Positions 26,044 through 35,068 of a stretch of 64,000 nt of DNA are shown here, one piece after another; position 1 is the stretch's first letter; the number at the start of each line of letters is the position of its first letter. This DNA is from Halovenus rubra (GTDB taxonomy: Archaea > Halobacteriota > Halobacteria > Halobacteriales > Haloarculaceae): assembly GCF_026586665.1 (NCBI RefSeq), contig NZ_JAODIY010000004.1, forward strand, positions 304,120-368,119, read 5' to 3'. The position numbers and the translations under genes were made by a program. The notes beneath the pieces were generated by a model. It had not been told where the DNA came from. It was given only the letters and a program-made list of their open reading frames with translations, and did no database searches.

Positions 26044-27234
26044 TTACTCTTCACCAAGCAGTTCGTCCACAATAACGTCGGGCTCAAATCGGTCGATATC
26101 GTCGTAGTCTTGTCCTGTTCCGAGGAAGAGGATTGGTTTACCGGTCACGTATGCAACAGAGATAGCTGCACCGCCTTGCTGGTCGGCGTCTGCTTTCGTA
26201 AGGATGCTCCCATCAACCGACGCGGCGTCATCGAACTCTCTCGCGCGGTTGACGGCATCCTGCCCGGCTACCGCTTCATCGACGAACAGCGTCATATCAG
26301 GGTCGATGACGCGGTCTATTTTCTCTAGTTGGTCCATCAGTCCCTCGTTGGTGTGGAGACGGCCTGCTGTGTCGCCAAGCACTACATCCACGTCATTTGC
26401 CTTCGCGTACTCGACTGCATCGTAAATGACTGCTGCGGGGTCAGACCCTTGCTCGTGAGAAATAATTCTCTTGTCAAGATTATCGGCGTGCTGTTCGAGT
26501 TGCTCGTTCGCGCCGGCCCGGAACGTATCTCCGTTAGCCAGCACAGATGAGAGCCCCTGCTCCTCAAAGTACTGCGACAGTTTCGCAATCGTGGTCGTCT
26601 TTCCGACACCGTTTACACCGGTAAAGATGATAACGACTGGCTTGTCGGCTGACTGGACGCGCTCGTTGAAATTGAACTGCCCGACACTGATGACATCGTA
26701 CAGTGACTCTCTTAGCGCATCTTGGACCATGTTCCCGGTACTAGAGAGTCGTCGTCGGGTATCCCCAACGAGGTTCTCTTTTACGCCATCCAGAATCTCT
26801 TGAGCAACTTCCATCTCAACATCGCTGCCCAGCAGTGCAAACTCTAACTCTTCGAGGTGTGAGTCGAGATCACTCTCGTCGATGACCGTCTTCCCGGTCG
26901 CCAGTAGCTTTGCGCGCTGCCCTAGGCCACGGCCACCGTCGTCGTCAGACGACTCTTTTTGTTCGTCCTTCGAATCGGCCTCGGATTTGACATCGGATTC
27001 TTCTGGCTCTGTCTCGTCCGATTCTGTCACTTCGGTCGTGGTGTCTGGCTCTTGTTGTTCGGGAGGCTGTTCAGTTGCGTCTGTCTGGGACTCGACTGCG
27101 TCGTCCTCGCCGAGTTCCTCGTCTTCGGCCTCCGCATTGCTCTCACCTTCGGTTTCAGCCGCGCTCTCAGCCTCGACATCATCCTCAGCGTCTTCAGTGA
27201 AACTACTCAGTTTGTTTTTGAGTCCGTCAAACAT
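26044..27234 (-). CDS. ftsY: Signal recognition particle receptor FtsY
   Basis: 396 residues. It is the GTPase that docks SRP-ribosome complexes at the membrane. It has a long acidic A-domain (1-105, Glu/Asp/Ser-rich), then an NG domain with 'GVNGVGKTTTIAKLSQYF' (G1), 'DTFRAGANEQL' (G2), 'DTAGRLHTNEGLMDQLEKI' (G3), 'TKADADQQGG' (G4) and 'FLGTGQDYDDIDRF' at the C-terminus. It is the third gene of rplX-pfdA-ftsY, a conserved archaeal arrangement. Confidence 0.97.
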   Translation of the reverse strand: MFDGLKNKLSSFTEDAEDDVEAESAAETEGESNAEAEDEELGEDDAVESQTDATEQPPEQQEPDTTTEVTESDETEPEESDVKSEADSKDEQKESSDDDGGRGLGQRAKLLATGKTVIDESDLDSHLEELEFALLGSDVEMEVAQEILDGVKENLVGDTRRRLSSTGNMVQDALRESLYDVISVGQFNFNERVQSADKPVVIIFTGVNGVGKTTTIAKLSQYFEEQGLSSVLANGDTFRAGANEQLEQHADNLDKRIISHEQGSDPAAVIYDAVEYAKANDVDVVLGDTAGRLHTNEGLMDQLEKIDRVIDPDMTLFVDEAVAGQDAVNRAREFDDAASVDGSILTKADADQQGGAAISVAYVTGKPILFLGTGQDYDDIDRFEPDVIVDELLGEE

Positions 27235-27243
27235 GGCGACAGC

Positions 27244-27705
27244 TTATTCGTCGGGCTGCTGTTGCTGCATCTGCTGCATCTGTTGTTGTTGCATCTGCTG
27301 GGCTTGCTGTTCAAGCTGATCAGCTTCGCTTTCTAGCTCGGAGATGTCGGACCGAAGCTCTTCGATACGGTCGTCGAGAGTCTCTTTTTTCGACTCAAGC
27401 GAGCTGATTGCGCCTTCGCTGTCGCGCTGTGCGGAGTAATCTGCACCAAGGTCAACGATAATCTCGTCGATGTTCGCGATCTCTGCGCTGACGAATGCGC
27501 CACCGCCAAGGGGTACCTTCACCGTCGAGCCGGACTCTAGGCCTTCGATTGCCTCGATAGCATCGTCGACTTCACCTTTTTCGGTCTGCAGGTCGGAAAT
27601 CTCATTCTGGATAACTTCCTGCTCCTGCTCGATTTCTTCGATTGCCTGTGCGATTTCTTGAAGCTGGCCGCCGCCACCGCCGCCACCGCCACCACCGAGG
27701 CTCAT
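27244..27705 (-). CDS. pfdA: Prefoldin alpha subunit
   Basis: 153 residues. It is an archaeal prefoldin alpha subunit: two long coiled-coil helices ('EEIEQEQEVIQNEISDLQ...' and '...ESKKETLDDRIEELRSD') flank a beta hairpin ('SGSTVKVPLGGGAFVSAEI'). Six subunits form a jellyfish-shaped co-chaperone passing unfolded protein to the thermosome. A run of ten glycines at the N-terminus and a Gln/Met-rich tail ('QQMQQMQQQQ') are low-complexity, probably slippage-prone, additions. It overlaps rplX by four bases. Confidence 0.95.
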   Translation of the reverse strand: MSLGGGGGGGGGGQLQEIAQAIEEIEQEQEVIQNEISDLQTEKGEVDDAIEAIEGLESGSTVKVPLGGGAFVSAEIANIDEIIVDLGADYSAQRDSEGAISSLESKKETLDDRIEELRSDISELESEADQLEQQAQQMQQQQMQQMQQQQPDE

Positions 27706-27875
27706 TGTGCCACCTCTTCGACTTCGACCTGTGGGCGTTTGAGGCCGTGTTTCGAGCCGAACTCTGCGTAGACGTGCTCGACCGCGACGTCTTCGTTCTC
27801 GGCGTTAAGTTCCTTCTCGAAAGTCTGCCAGCCATCGCGGGCCTGCCAGCGCCCACTGACCGTGTATTCACTCAT
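27702..27875 (-). CDS. rplX: 50S ribosomal protein LX (L18Ae/L20e)
   Basis: 57 residues starting at 27875 (MSEYTVSGRWQARDGWQTFE). Archaeal LX is a short, single-domain relative of eukaryotic L18a/L20 in the large subunit ('VAVEHVYAEFGSKHGLKRPQ'). The longer open frame to 28049 has no support upstream of this ATG. It heads the rplX-pfdA-ftsY operon. The usual upstream neighbours in haloarchaea (L31e and translation factor aIF6) are absent here. Confidence 0.93.
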   Translation of the reverse strand: MSEYTVSGRWQARDGWQTFEKELNAENEDVAVEHVYAEFGSKHGLKRPQVEVEEVAQ

Positions 27876-28336
27876 ACTCTCTGGTCCGATACGTAGCCGG
27901 AAGAATCTTGCTACTTGAATGCCCGCCGGTGACCGCAATACATATATCCCACACTCCAAAACAGCAATCACTGTTGAACAGGGTCTCCAGGTCGCCCGGC
28001 CACATCTAAGCGGCGGCGACCGGCTGGCCGGCTGTGGGTGTCTCTCCAAGGGGGCCGTGCAACGGTTTCCCGGGTGACATTACGCTTTCGGTCACTGACT
28101 CGCGTGCCCTTCTGTAGCTATTATGCCGCGAGTCAAATCTAGAACACAATCTAGGGACTGTGATTCGTGGCGTTTTGCTGAGGGCAGGCAAGTCCAGCAT
28201 ACAGACTGTCCAGCCATGTACGCCCCAAATCAATGCAGTTCATCACACGACATCGATTGTATCGTCTCTCAAGTACTTGCAGACGGACACACACACCGCC
28301 ACTGCCGCTTTGCTCCTCGGATGGGGGGTGGAAGCA
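27876..28336. other. 461-bp divergent intergenic region, GC-rich middle
   Basis: No convincing ORF on either strand. The central part (27985-28110) is GC-rich with short inverted repeats, for example gtgac(28075)...gtcac(28095). I found no tRNA, SRP RNA (no GGAA/AGCAG helix-8 motif) or RNase P signature. It holds the promoters of the leftward rplX operon and rightward methyltransferase. A structured RNA cannot be excluded. Confidence 0.4.
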
Positions 28337-29464
28337 ATGACTCACGTACCGCGGTCTCTCTCGCTAGAGTCGAAGGTTCCGGAGGGACCAGACAGATACC
28401 AGTTCAGTACTGTCGACGGACTGCACTCATCCGATTCGTTTCGTGAACCCGAACTCCTGTTGCTCGAAACGCTGTGGGAGCGTTCGCTCGGAGACATGCT
28501 CGTCGTTCAGGGGAACTACGGTGTCATCCCGAGCGTTCTCGGCGCCACGGCGACGACCATTACGATGACCGAGACGAGTGCCCGGGCCGCCCGTCTCGCC
28601 GAAAAGAACATCGACCGAAACGGTGCGTCCGCTGACGTGTCTCTGGTCGTTTCTCCCGCCGATATCGACGCCACGTTTGATACCGTCTGCTACGCACCAA
28701 AACCCTACACACCCCTCGAAGTTGGGAAACAAAACATCATCGACGCGCTCTCGTGCCTCCGAGATGGGGGACGGATCTACGTCGCTGGGGACAGGTCGGC
28801 GGGCATCGAGCGGTACGAAACGTGTCTGAACGAACACGCGCCTCGGGTCCGAACAGTGCGCCAGGAGGGGGGCTGTCGCGTTGTCGAGGCGACCAGACCA
28901 GGAGAGGTCGACGCACCCGAGTTCGTCACGTCTCGGACAATCACCTCCCGCGTCGACGGTGTCGACCTGACAATGGTCACCGAAGCGGGGCTGTTCTCGA
29001 CAGGAAAACTCGATGACGGAACGCGACTCCTCCTTGAAACAGCAACCGTCGAGGACGGCGAGACGGTGCTGGACCTCGCTTGCGGCTACGGTCCGGTTGG
29101 CACGTACGCCGCAGTCACTGCCGATGCCGACGTGATACTCACCGACGAAAACCTGCGAGCAACTAATTGTGCCGAAGCAACACTGGATTCCGTTGGCGTC
29201 GACGGTCGGGTTGTCACCGCGGATTGTCTCAGAGGCGTCGAGGACACGGTCGACCGCATCCTGTGTAACCCGCCGACGCACGCCGGTAGCGGCGTTCTTT
29301 CTGACCTGTTTGCTGGCGCGCAACGAGTTCTCGCGGCTGGCGGAACTCTTTGGGCCGTTCACCACCGCTCACTGGACCTTGACGAGTATCTGGAACAGGC
29401 TGGCCGCATTGTCGGCCGGGAGACAGGTCCTGAACACACTGTCGTATCGGTGCGCTCGGAGTAG
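28337..29464 (+). CDS. RsmC-like rRNA methyltransferase (tandem Rossmann domains)
   Basis: 375 residues. The N-terminal half is a degenerate methyltransferase domain ('SLGDMLVVQGNYGVIPSVLG'). The C-terminal half is active-looking, with 'VLDLACGYGPVGTYAA' (SAM motif I) and the base-methylation motif IV 'CNPPTHAG' in place of the usual NPPFH. This tandem inactive/active layout is that of RsmC/RlmG, which methylates the exocyclic amine of a rRNA guanine. The start at 28337 (MTHVPRSLSLESKVP) is chosen because upstream residues are unlike the family. The gene and its neighbour at 29467 look more GC-rich than flanking genes, so recent transfer is possible. Confidence 0.82.
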   Translation: MTHVPRSLSLESKVPEGPDRYQFSTVDGLHSSDSFREPELLLLETLWERSLGDMLVVQGNYGVIPSVLGATATTITMTETSARAARLAEKNIDRNGASADVSLVVSPADIDATFDTVCYAPKPYTPLEVGKQNIIDALSCLRDGGRIYVAGDRSAGIERYETCLNEHAPRVRTVRQEGGCRVVEATRPGEVDAPEFVTSRTITSRVDGVDLTMVTEAGLFSTGKLDDGTRLLLETATVEDGETVLDLACGYGPVGTYAAVTADADVILTDENLRATNCAEATLDSVGVDGRVVTADCLRGVEDTVDRILCNPPTHAGSGVLSDLFAGAQRVLAAGGTLWAVHHRSLDLDEYLEQAGRIVGRETGPEHTVVSVRSE

Positions 29465-29466
29465 GT

Positions 29467-30426
29467 TTACAGGTCGAGTCGGCCGACGGCTTCCAGAATC
29501 TGCTCCGTATAGAACTCTGCCTCGTACTCCGAGAGCTCTCCGAGCTCGACCATGCCACCGACAATCTCTGTCAGTGTCTCGACCCTGAAGAGCGGTTCGC
29601 TGTCCGCAAACCTGTCGTCAAGAGAACGAATCTCACGATAGCCGTCGTAGAATTTCTCCCGGACTTCCCAGTCGACACAGGGGTCGTGCATCCAGAAGGC
29701 GTTTGCCGCTTTGACAAGGTCGCGGCGGCCGTGCCCGGCGATTGCTCTATCGAAATCGAGGATGCCGGTAATCTCGTTGTCCCGGTAGAGGATGTTATCG
29801 GGGCTGTAGTCGTTGTGACAGAGCACTGGCGACCCCCCGCCCGGGAGATCCTCTTTCAGAGGATCGACAAGATTTGCTACGCGTTTGCCCGCGGGTTCAA
29901 GGCCGTTCTGTTCAAGGAGTGTCGAATACTGTCGTACTCTCTCGACGATTTGTCTCCTCTGAGTACCTTCTTCGAACTGACGAACGGTCAGGTCCTCATC
30001 CTCGAACCCTATCCATCCGGTCGTCTCGAACGTCCAAGTGTCGTGTATGCGTGCCAGATATCGGCCTGCAGCGAGAACTCGCTCCGGCGAAATGTTGTCT
30101 TTGGCCGACTCGCCAGGGAGTTTCTCCACGATGCTGTAGGTGTCACTATCGTGGTCCCGGATTTGCTCGGTCACCACATCCGGAACGGGTATCCTGGAGT
30201 CCTGGAGATGTTGGTAGAGTTGAAGGCCACGACGAAGCTCGTTCCGTCGTTCCCCAGCAGGGGAAACTTGCAGGACGTAGGCTTCATCCTCGTATTCCAG
30301 TTCGTACGTCTCGTGGAGCAAGCCCTCGGGAACCGTCGAGATACTGGCTAGCCTCGCGCCCAGTTCTGTCTCAGCAATTCGTCCAATGTACTCGTCGTCC
30401 ACTCGGTCACTCTCCTGAACGGTCAA
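29467..30426 (-). CDS. APH/choline-kinase-like phosphotransferase
   Basis: About 319 residues from a TTG at 30426 (LTVQESDRVDDEYIGRI); the exact start is uncertain. The longer open frame runs antisense through RaSEA and is not real. Protein-kinase-like fold: nucleotide-binding N-lobe ('HETYELEYEDEAYVLQVSP'), Brenner motif 'CHNDYSPDNILYRDNEITGI' and metal-binding 'LDFDRA'. Substrate unknown: aminoglycoside-phosphotransferase-family enzymes also act on homoserine, choline and sugars. It is divergent from RaSEA with about 40 bp between them and convergent with the RsmC-like gene (two bases apart). Confidence 0.8.
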   Translation of the reverse strand: MTVQESDRVDDEYIGRIAETELGARLASISTVPEGLLHETYELEYEDEAYVLQVSPAGERRNELRRGLQLYQHLQDSRIPVPDVVTEQIRDHDSDTYSIVEKLPGESAKDNISPERVLAAGRYLARIHDTWTFETTGWIGFEDEDLTVRQFEEGTQRRQIVERVRQYSTLLEQNGLEPAGKRVANLVDPLKEDLPGGGSPVLCHNDYSPDNILYRDNEITGILDFDRAIAGHGRRDLVKAANAFWMHDPCVDWEVREKFYDGYREIRSLDDRFADSEPLFRVETLTEIVGGMVELGELSEYEAEFYTEQILEAVGRLDL

Positions 30427-30465
30427 TCGCAGAGGGTTTAGTTCCTGGGCCGCTATCGGGCGGTA

Positions 30466-31542
30466 ATGAGCAAGCCAAGCCCCGAGGTCTACGAAGAGGG
30501 CAAGGGCATGGACGCCCACAACCAAGCGATGCGAGAGATTCGCTCTCGCAAAGACGAGAGCTACGACCCGACTGAGCCCACGCGGGTCTGGCTCGACGAG
30601 GACAACACACCTGACGGTGTCTACAATTCCCTTACCATCATTCTCAACACTGGCGGTTGTCGGTGGGCGCGTGCGGGTGGCTGTACGATGTGTGGCTACG
30701 TCGCCGAGAGTGTCGAGGGTGGTACGGTTGCCCACGAAGACCTTATGACACAGGTCCAGAAGTGTCTCGACCACGAAGCAGACAATGCCGATGAACCAGC
30801 AGGCCAAATAAAAATCTACACATCCGGCTCGTTCCTCGACGAACGTGAGGTGCCCGCAGAGACACGCAAGGCTATCGCTGAGACATTTGCTGACCGAGAC
30901 CGCATGGTTGTCGAGTCATTACCCGATTTTGTCGACCGCGAGAAGATTACCGATTTCACTGACCACGGTGTCGAAACTGACGTCGCAATCGGACTGGAGA
31001 CGGCCACCGACCGGGTACGGCATGACTGTGTGAATAAGTACTTCGACTTTGCTGAGTTCGAGCGCGCAGCCGAAGCCGCCGTTGCCTGTGGTGCTGGAAT
31101 CAAAGCATATCTCCTGATGAAACCTGCGTTCCTCTCGGAGTCGGAGGCGCTTGAAGACATGGTTAGCTCTGTCAAGCGCTGTGGTGCTGTCGACGGCTGT
31201 CATACTGTCTCGATGAATCCCTGTAACATCCAGCGCCACACGATGGTTGAAGACCTTTATTTCGGTGATGGCTACCGCCCACCGTGGCTCTGGAGTGTCG
31301 CCGAAGTGCTTGATCGGACGGCTACAGAGGACGTAATTGTCGTTTCAGACCCCGTTGGCCACGGAAGCGACCGTGGCCCGCACAACTGCGGTGAGTGTGA
31401 TGATCGCGTCCAACGTGCAATCAAGGACTTCAATCTCCGGCAGGACCCCACAGTGTTCGAGCAGGTCTCTTGTGACTGTGAGGCGACTTGGGAAGCCGTC
31501 CAAGAACGTGAGCGAAGCTACTCGATGCCGCTTGCGCGCTGA
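30466..31542 (+). CDS. raSEA: Archaeosine biosynthesis radical SAM enzyme RaSEA
   Basis: 358 residues. With ArcS, RaSEA converts lysine-modified preQ0 at tRNA position 15 into archaeosine. The Elp3-type radical SAM cluster is 'CRWARAGGCTMCGY' (three Cys at spacing 8 and 3), followed by 'YTSGSFLDEREVPAETR', 'ESLPDFV', 'AIGLETATDRVRHDCVNKYF' and 'SMNPCNIQRHTMVEDLY'. A C-terminal Cys group ('HNCGECDDRV', 'SCDCEATW') may bind zinc. Length is typical. No arcS or tgtA is in the window. Confidence 0.92.
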   Translation: MSKPSPEVYEEGKGMDAHNQAMREIRSRKDESYDPTEPTRVWLDEDNTPDGVYNSLTIILNTGGCRWARAGGCTMCGYVAESVEGGTVAHEDLMTQVQKCLDHEADNADEPAGQIKIYTSGSFLDEREVPAETRKAIAETFADRDRMVVESLPDFVDREKITDFTDHGVETDVAIGLETATDRVRHDCVNKYFDFAEFERAAEAAVACGAGIKAYLLMKPAFLSESEALEDMVSSVKRCGAVDGCHTVSMNPCNIQRHTMVEDLYFGDGYRPPWLWSVAEVLDRTATEDVIVVSDPVGHGSDRGPHNCGECDDRVQRAIKDFNLRQDPTVFEQVSCDCEATWEAVQERERSYSMPLAR

Positions 31543-31744
31543 TTGTCTCCTTCTCGTGTTGTATGCAGTGACGATTTCTCCTGTTCTTTCTAACAGATGC
31601 CTACCACAGACTCCGTTGCCAGATTCGGAACACAGCAGTTGTCTGTTCCGAAATATCTTCTCGTGGGGCTTGCCTGTGTAACTAGATTAAACCCCTGTTT
31701 GTGCCACCTAAATCGTTAATACGTGATGTGGCGATAGTGGCCGT

Positions 31745-32353
31745 ATGGACCGGCGCAGTTACCTTGGCAAGTGTGGTGTTGGGACCCTTGCCTTTTGCTC
31801 GGGATGTGTGACCGTTCTCCGAGACGGATTTACTGACAACTCCACTTCCGGCGAGGATACTCTGCCGTCGTCGTGTCCTGACCCGAATGCTGATGTTGGA
31901 TATCGATGTGGTGGTGGTGCTCCGATTTCTGCTAGTGAGCGTTTCGACGATGATGACGAAGTGCGCGTCAACGAGAATGGAACCGTCGATTTTGTTGTCG
32001 GATACGTTGGAGGCGAACCCAAGTACAAGTCCCACGCGTTCGAAGACTGGGGACGATTGGTCGCAGCGGATGTCGGTGGACAGGCTGCTATCGAGACCGT
32101 ACGTACGACGCTTGACAATACGAGTGGGCTGGCATCCGGAATCGGGGGACCGGGTCCCCGTACAGGCGCTCAGTTCACTGTGTACATCGGCGAAACGGCG
32201 GAAGATACTCCTGACCCTGTACATTTCGATACTGTGGTCAATACCGCACCTGCGTTCGTCAAGACAACAATCTGGCTCAAGGAGTACGAGTACTACGATG
32301 ACATTCCAGTGTATGTGGATACCACCAAGTATCGTAGTCATGACGCCAAGTGA
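31745..32353 (+). CDS. Predicted exported lipoprotein, unknown function
   Basis: 202 residues. The start MDRRSYLGKCGVGTLAFCSG has twin arginines, a short hydrophobic stretch and a lipobox-like Cys (FCSGC). It would therefore be exported, probably by Tat, and lipid-anchored. The rest is acidic and beta-rich ('VDFVVGYVGGEPKYKSHAFE', 'FDTVVNTAPAFVKTTIWLKE'), with a second Cys pair after the signal. I do not recognise the family. It has no obvious operon partner: 202 bases separate it from RaSEA. Confidence 0.7.
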   Translation: MDRRSYLGKCGVGTLAFCSGCVTVLRDGFTDNSTSGEDTLPSSCPDPNADVGYRCGGGAPISASERFDDDDEVRVNENGTVDFVVGYVGGEPKYKSHAFEDWGRLVAADVGGQAAIETVRTTLDNTSGLASGIGGPGPRTGAQFTVYIGETAEDTPDPVHFDTVVNTAPAFVKTTIWLKEYEYYDDIPVYVDTTKYRSHDAK

Positions 32354-32472
32354 TAGCCTTCCACTTTTTGGCCCGCTGACACTGCTGTTCGCAACCACCC
32401 TGACCGAACCACCGATGATATTAGGCCGTTTCCAAAGAAAGATACTCGCCCACGCCAAACAGTAGGGTATCC

Positions 32473-33234
32473 GTGACGAACACGCAGGTTACCCATATCC
32501 AGATAGATAACTACGGTCCATGGACTGTGACACCGGAGCCCCGACGCGAAGTTGACCTTCAGACGCTCCAGTCTCGGCTATACGCGGACCTGTCGCAACT
32601 CTTTGGCAACCGGAATGGTTACGTCTTTTTCACCCGGTTCGACAACATGATTGCCGTCTCGAACGGCGTTGACATGGATGCCCACGCGCTCATTCAGGAG
32701 TCTGTGTCGAACCGTTATCCTGTGACGATGAGCCTCGGTGTTGCAACCGGACGGAGTCCGGTCACTGCTCTTGGGACAGCAACGGAACTGCTTCAGGAGG
32801 AAGGAAGTGCACAAGACAAACACCGACGGGAGATACTCAAAGGGCGGGTTATCGACGAGGAGTTTCGACAGCCCGATGACGTGCAGTTAGCTCATTTCGA
32901 TGTTGATAACGCGACCGAGAAATACACCGACCAACTCAACGAGTTTGATACGTTTATCAACATTGAGCAAGGCTACGCCGAACTGATGAAGTATATGCGC
33001 CACGAACATAACTCGCTCTCGTTTTTTGTCGGCGGTGACAACATCATTGCCGTCTGTCCTGAGCTTGGGAACGACGCCTATCAAGATGCTGTAGACCACG
33101 TCAGTGAGACAGTCAATGTACAGCTCAAGGTCGGCGTCGGTCAGGGCAAAAATCCTGCTGATGCAGGAATGGATGCAAAGCACGCACTAGAGAGTTGTCG
33201 TGCAACTGGGGAGACAGTTGAACTAGATTTCTAG
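32473..33234 (+). CDS. gch3: GTP cyclohydrolase III
   Basis: 253 residues from GTG 32473. It makes 2-amino-5-formylamino-6-ribosylamino-pyrimidinone phosphate from GTP, the archaeal entry to riboflavin/F420. The protein shows the tandem ferredoxin-like/cyclase fold of the family: half 1 'HIQIDNYGPWTVTPEPRREV' and 'YVFFTRFDNMIAV', half 2 'LAHFDVDNATEKYTDQLNEF' and 'LSFFVGGDNIIAVCPELG'. The metal-binding Asp residues sit in each FDN/GDN hairpin. It is monocistronic. Confidence 0.93.
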   Translation: MTNTQVTHIQIDNYGPWTVTPEPRREVDLQTLQSRLYADLSQLFGNRNGYVFFTRFDNMIAVSNGVDMDAHALIQESVSNRYPVTMSLGVATGRSPVTALGTATELLQEEGSAQDKHRREILKGRVIDEEFRQPDDVQLAHFDVDNATEKYTDQLNEFDTFINIEQGYAELMKYMRHEHNSLSFFVGGDNIIAVCPELGNDAYQDAVDHVSETVNVQLKVGVGQGKNPADAGMDAKHALESCRATGETVELDF

Positions 33235-33362
33235 TGACTACCCGATCGCAACCTAAACGCAAGAAACAGTAAATACAGGTTCCAACTACTATGCTACGTG
33301 TGGTATAGGTATAAACGTACTGTAGGTATCTTTTTGCCCCAGTATGTCAAATAGTACCATAT

Positions 33363-33932
33363 ATGAATAGGGATGTGACGGTTCAGGACGTAATGGACCG
33401 AGAATATGTTGGGGTTAGCGAGTCAGATGGGTTGGTCGAGACTGTTGAGTTACTGTTGCGAAACGACGTGGATGCAGCCGTCGTCCAGCGGGGGAGCGAA
33501 CACATCGGTGTCCTGACTCACGAAGACGTACTTGCGTTGCTCGTAGAGGGGCCGGACCCTGCGGAGGCGGCTGTTAGCGATGCGATGACTGAAAGCGTCC
33601 CGAGTGTGTCGCCGGGGGTGGACATCGCTGTCGCAGCGGACAGAATGTCTACACAAGAGTCTGGTCGACTTGTCGTAACCAACGGTACTGAACCGCTTGG
33701 AATCGTCTCTGAGCGCGACCTGCTTGCGACACATACCATGGATACGGCAACTGAGAACACTGAGGAAGCACAAGTGCTTGTCGGACGAGAGAGTGACACA
33801 GAGCCAGAAACTGCCGATGACACAAACGGCGGGTTTCAAGACCAAAGTATCTGTGAAGGTTGTGGAACATTTGCCAGCGACCTTACGGTATTTAATGGTC
33901 AGCTTCTGTGCTCAGACTGCCGAGCGATATAA
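33363..33932 (+). CDS. CBS-pair protein with C-terminal zinc ribbon
   Basis: 189 residues. Two CBS motifs (1-62 'VQDVMDREYVGVSESDGLVE' and 70-125 'VSDAMTESVPSVSPGVDIAV', each ending in a VxxxxEPLGIVSERDLL-like strand) form an adenylate-sensing module. An acidic linker leads to a four-cysteine ribbon 'CEGCGTFASDLT...LCSDCRAI'. The CBS plus ribbon combination occurs in haloarchaea and suggests nucleotide-controlled binding to a protein or nucleic acid. An A/T-rich promoter (tataggtataaacg) lies about 55 bp upstream. Confidence 0.82.
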   Translation: MNRDVTVQDVMDREYVGVSESDGLVETVELLLRNDVDAAVVQRGSEHIGVLTHEDVLALLVEGPDPAEAAVSDAMTESVPSVSPGVDIAVAADRMSTQESGRLVVTNGTEPLGIVSERDLLATHTMDTATENTEEAQVLVGRESDTEPETADDTNGGFQDQSICEGCGTFASDLTVFNGQLLCSDCRAI

Positions 33933-33978
33933 GGACTCGCGGTGGGTAGCAGTGACCACAGTGCAATAGAGGTTCCCA

Positions 33979-34446
33979 ATGGACGTATTCAATCCCTCAC
34001 TCTCTGTGGCGGACCAACTCGTGGAAATGTGGCTCTCGCTGGCGGAGGGCCAACGTCGGTTTGAATCGCACCTTCTTGTCGACAAGAATCAGGCGCGAAT
34101 CCGTGAATCAGTCTGTAACCATATCGCCACCGAACGGCTGCTGGTCGCACAAGCCGACGAAATCTGTGGGTTTGTCATGTTTACTGTCGAGGTTGGCGGA
34201 TACGAACAGGATGTTCGCCGTGGCATCGTCGAAAATATCTACGTTGAGCCAGCGTACCGAGACGAGGGCGTCGGTGGGCGGTTGTTACACGAGGCAGAAC
34301 AAGAACTTGGCCAACAGGGTGTCGATGTAATCGCACTTGAGGTTATGGCAAAAAACGAAGCCGGGAGACGGTTCTACCGACAACAGAACTACGAACCACA
34401 CCGCGTAGAGCTCGAAAAGACAATCAAAGACGGTGAGAGACAATAA
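33979..34446 (+). CDS. GNAT-family N-acetyltransferase
   Basis: 155 residues. It has a single GNAT domain with the acetyl-CoA signature 'VEPAYRDEGVGGRLLHEAEQ' (R/QxxGxG/A) and C-terminal 'VMAKNEAGRRFYRQQNYEPH'. Substrate unknown. It could act on a protein N-terminus, an amine or a small molecule. The 46-base gap to the CBS gene on the same strand suggests a possible operon. Confidence 0.85.
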   Translation: MDVFNPSLSVADQLVEMWLSLAEGQRRFESHLLVDKNQARIRESVCNHIATERLLVAQADEICGFVMFTVEVGGYEQDVRRGIVENIYVEPAYRDEGVGGRLLHEAEQELGQQGVDVIALEVMAKNEAGRRFYRQQNYEPHRVELEKTIKDGERQ

Positions 34447-34558
34447 TCACGGCAATAGGAGTCTTCATTACGGAACAAACGCCACGCTCTTGTGAATAGT
34501 TCACACAGCCGACGAAAAGCGATACACACTCAAAGGGCGACCCTCAACAGAAAAATGC

Positions 34559-34632
34559 GCCAGGGGAGCTTGGGTGGTTCAAGCACCCGACTTGTAATCG
34601 GGAGTACGTGGGTTCAAATCCCACCCCTGGCT
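34559..34632 (+). tRNA. tRNA-Thr (anticodon TGT)
   Basis: A 74-nt cloverleaf: acceptor GCCAGGG/CCCTGGC plus discriminator T, D-arm gctt...aagc, anticodon stem cccga/tcggg with loop cttgtaa (anticodon TGT, reading ACA), and T-arm gtggg-ttcaaat-cccac. CCA is not encoded. No intron. Confidence 0.95.
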
Positions 34633-34830
34633 TAACGTTCTCAGTTCAAAGCTCTCGACGACGAACAGATCTATAGCAGTACTGGATATCGTTGCTTTCT
34701 CCCGTCTTTTCGCCCTCGGCTGGACCACGGTCAGGTTCGTTTTAGTCTGGTGCGCTCTCGTGTGGGCTGCTGTGCGGGCGTCATGGCACGCATATCACAC
34801 AGGAACAGTTCTCCTTCACCAATTCGGAAA

Positions 34831-35068
34831 CTATCTCTCTGAGTTTTCGAGTCGGCGATGAATCTGGCCGGCACGCTCTGGGTTTTCGATTACGATATCC
34901 TCCTCGGTTACGAGTATCGACGATAACCCGGTTTCGTCGCGGTGAATACTGCGAACACGCTCTTCGACGGTTGTCTCCCAGCTGTCTCGCCCTGTGACCG
35001 ACCAAAATCCAGGAAATACTCGTGGCTGTGCTACGTCAAGAAGTGACTCTATACTCCCGGACAGCGAC
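34831..35068 (-). pseudogene. C-terminal remnant of an unidentified gene
   Basis: The minus strand reads in one frame for about 76 codons: from SLLDVAQPRVFPGFWSVTGR through VEERVRSIHRDETGLSSILV to ENPERAGQIHRRLENSER and a TAG stop. It has typical haloarchaeal composition and helix pattern but no start codon, and in-frame TAG TAG lie immediately upstream. It reads as the tail of a decayed gene. Family not recognised. It lies in the otherwise gene-free stretch between tRNA-Thr and the NhaC gene. Confidence 0.5.

Noticed and set aside
27668-27700. Short tandem repeat or CRISPR-like signal at the start of pfdA
   Set aside because: It is a glycine-codon run (ccaccgccg) inside the prefoldin gene, not spaced repeats. 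No CRISPR array was seen anywhere in the window.
27985-28110. SRP RNA or RNase P RNA near ftsY
   Set aside because: GC-rich and with short inverted repeats, but the conserved SRP helix-8 motifs and RNase P core motifs are absent.
30427-30807. N-terminal extension of the APH-like kinase
   Set aside because: It lies antisense within RaSEA, which is clearly coding.
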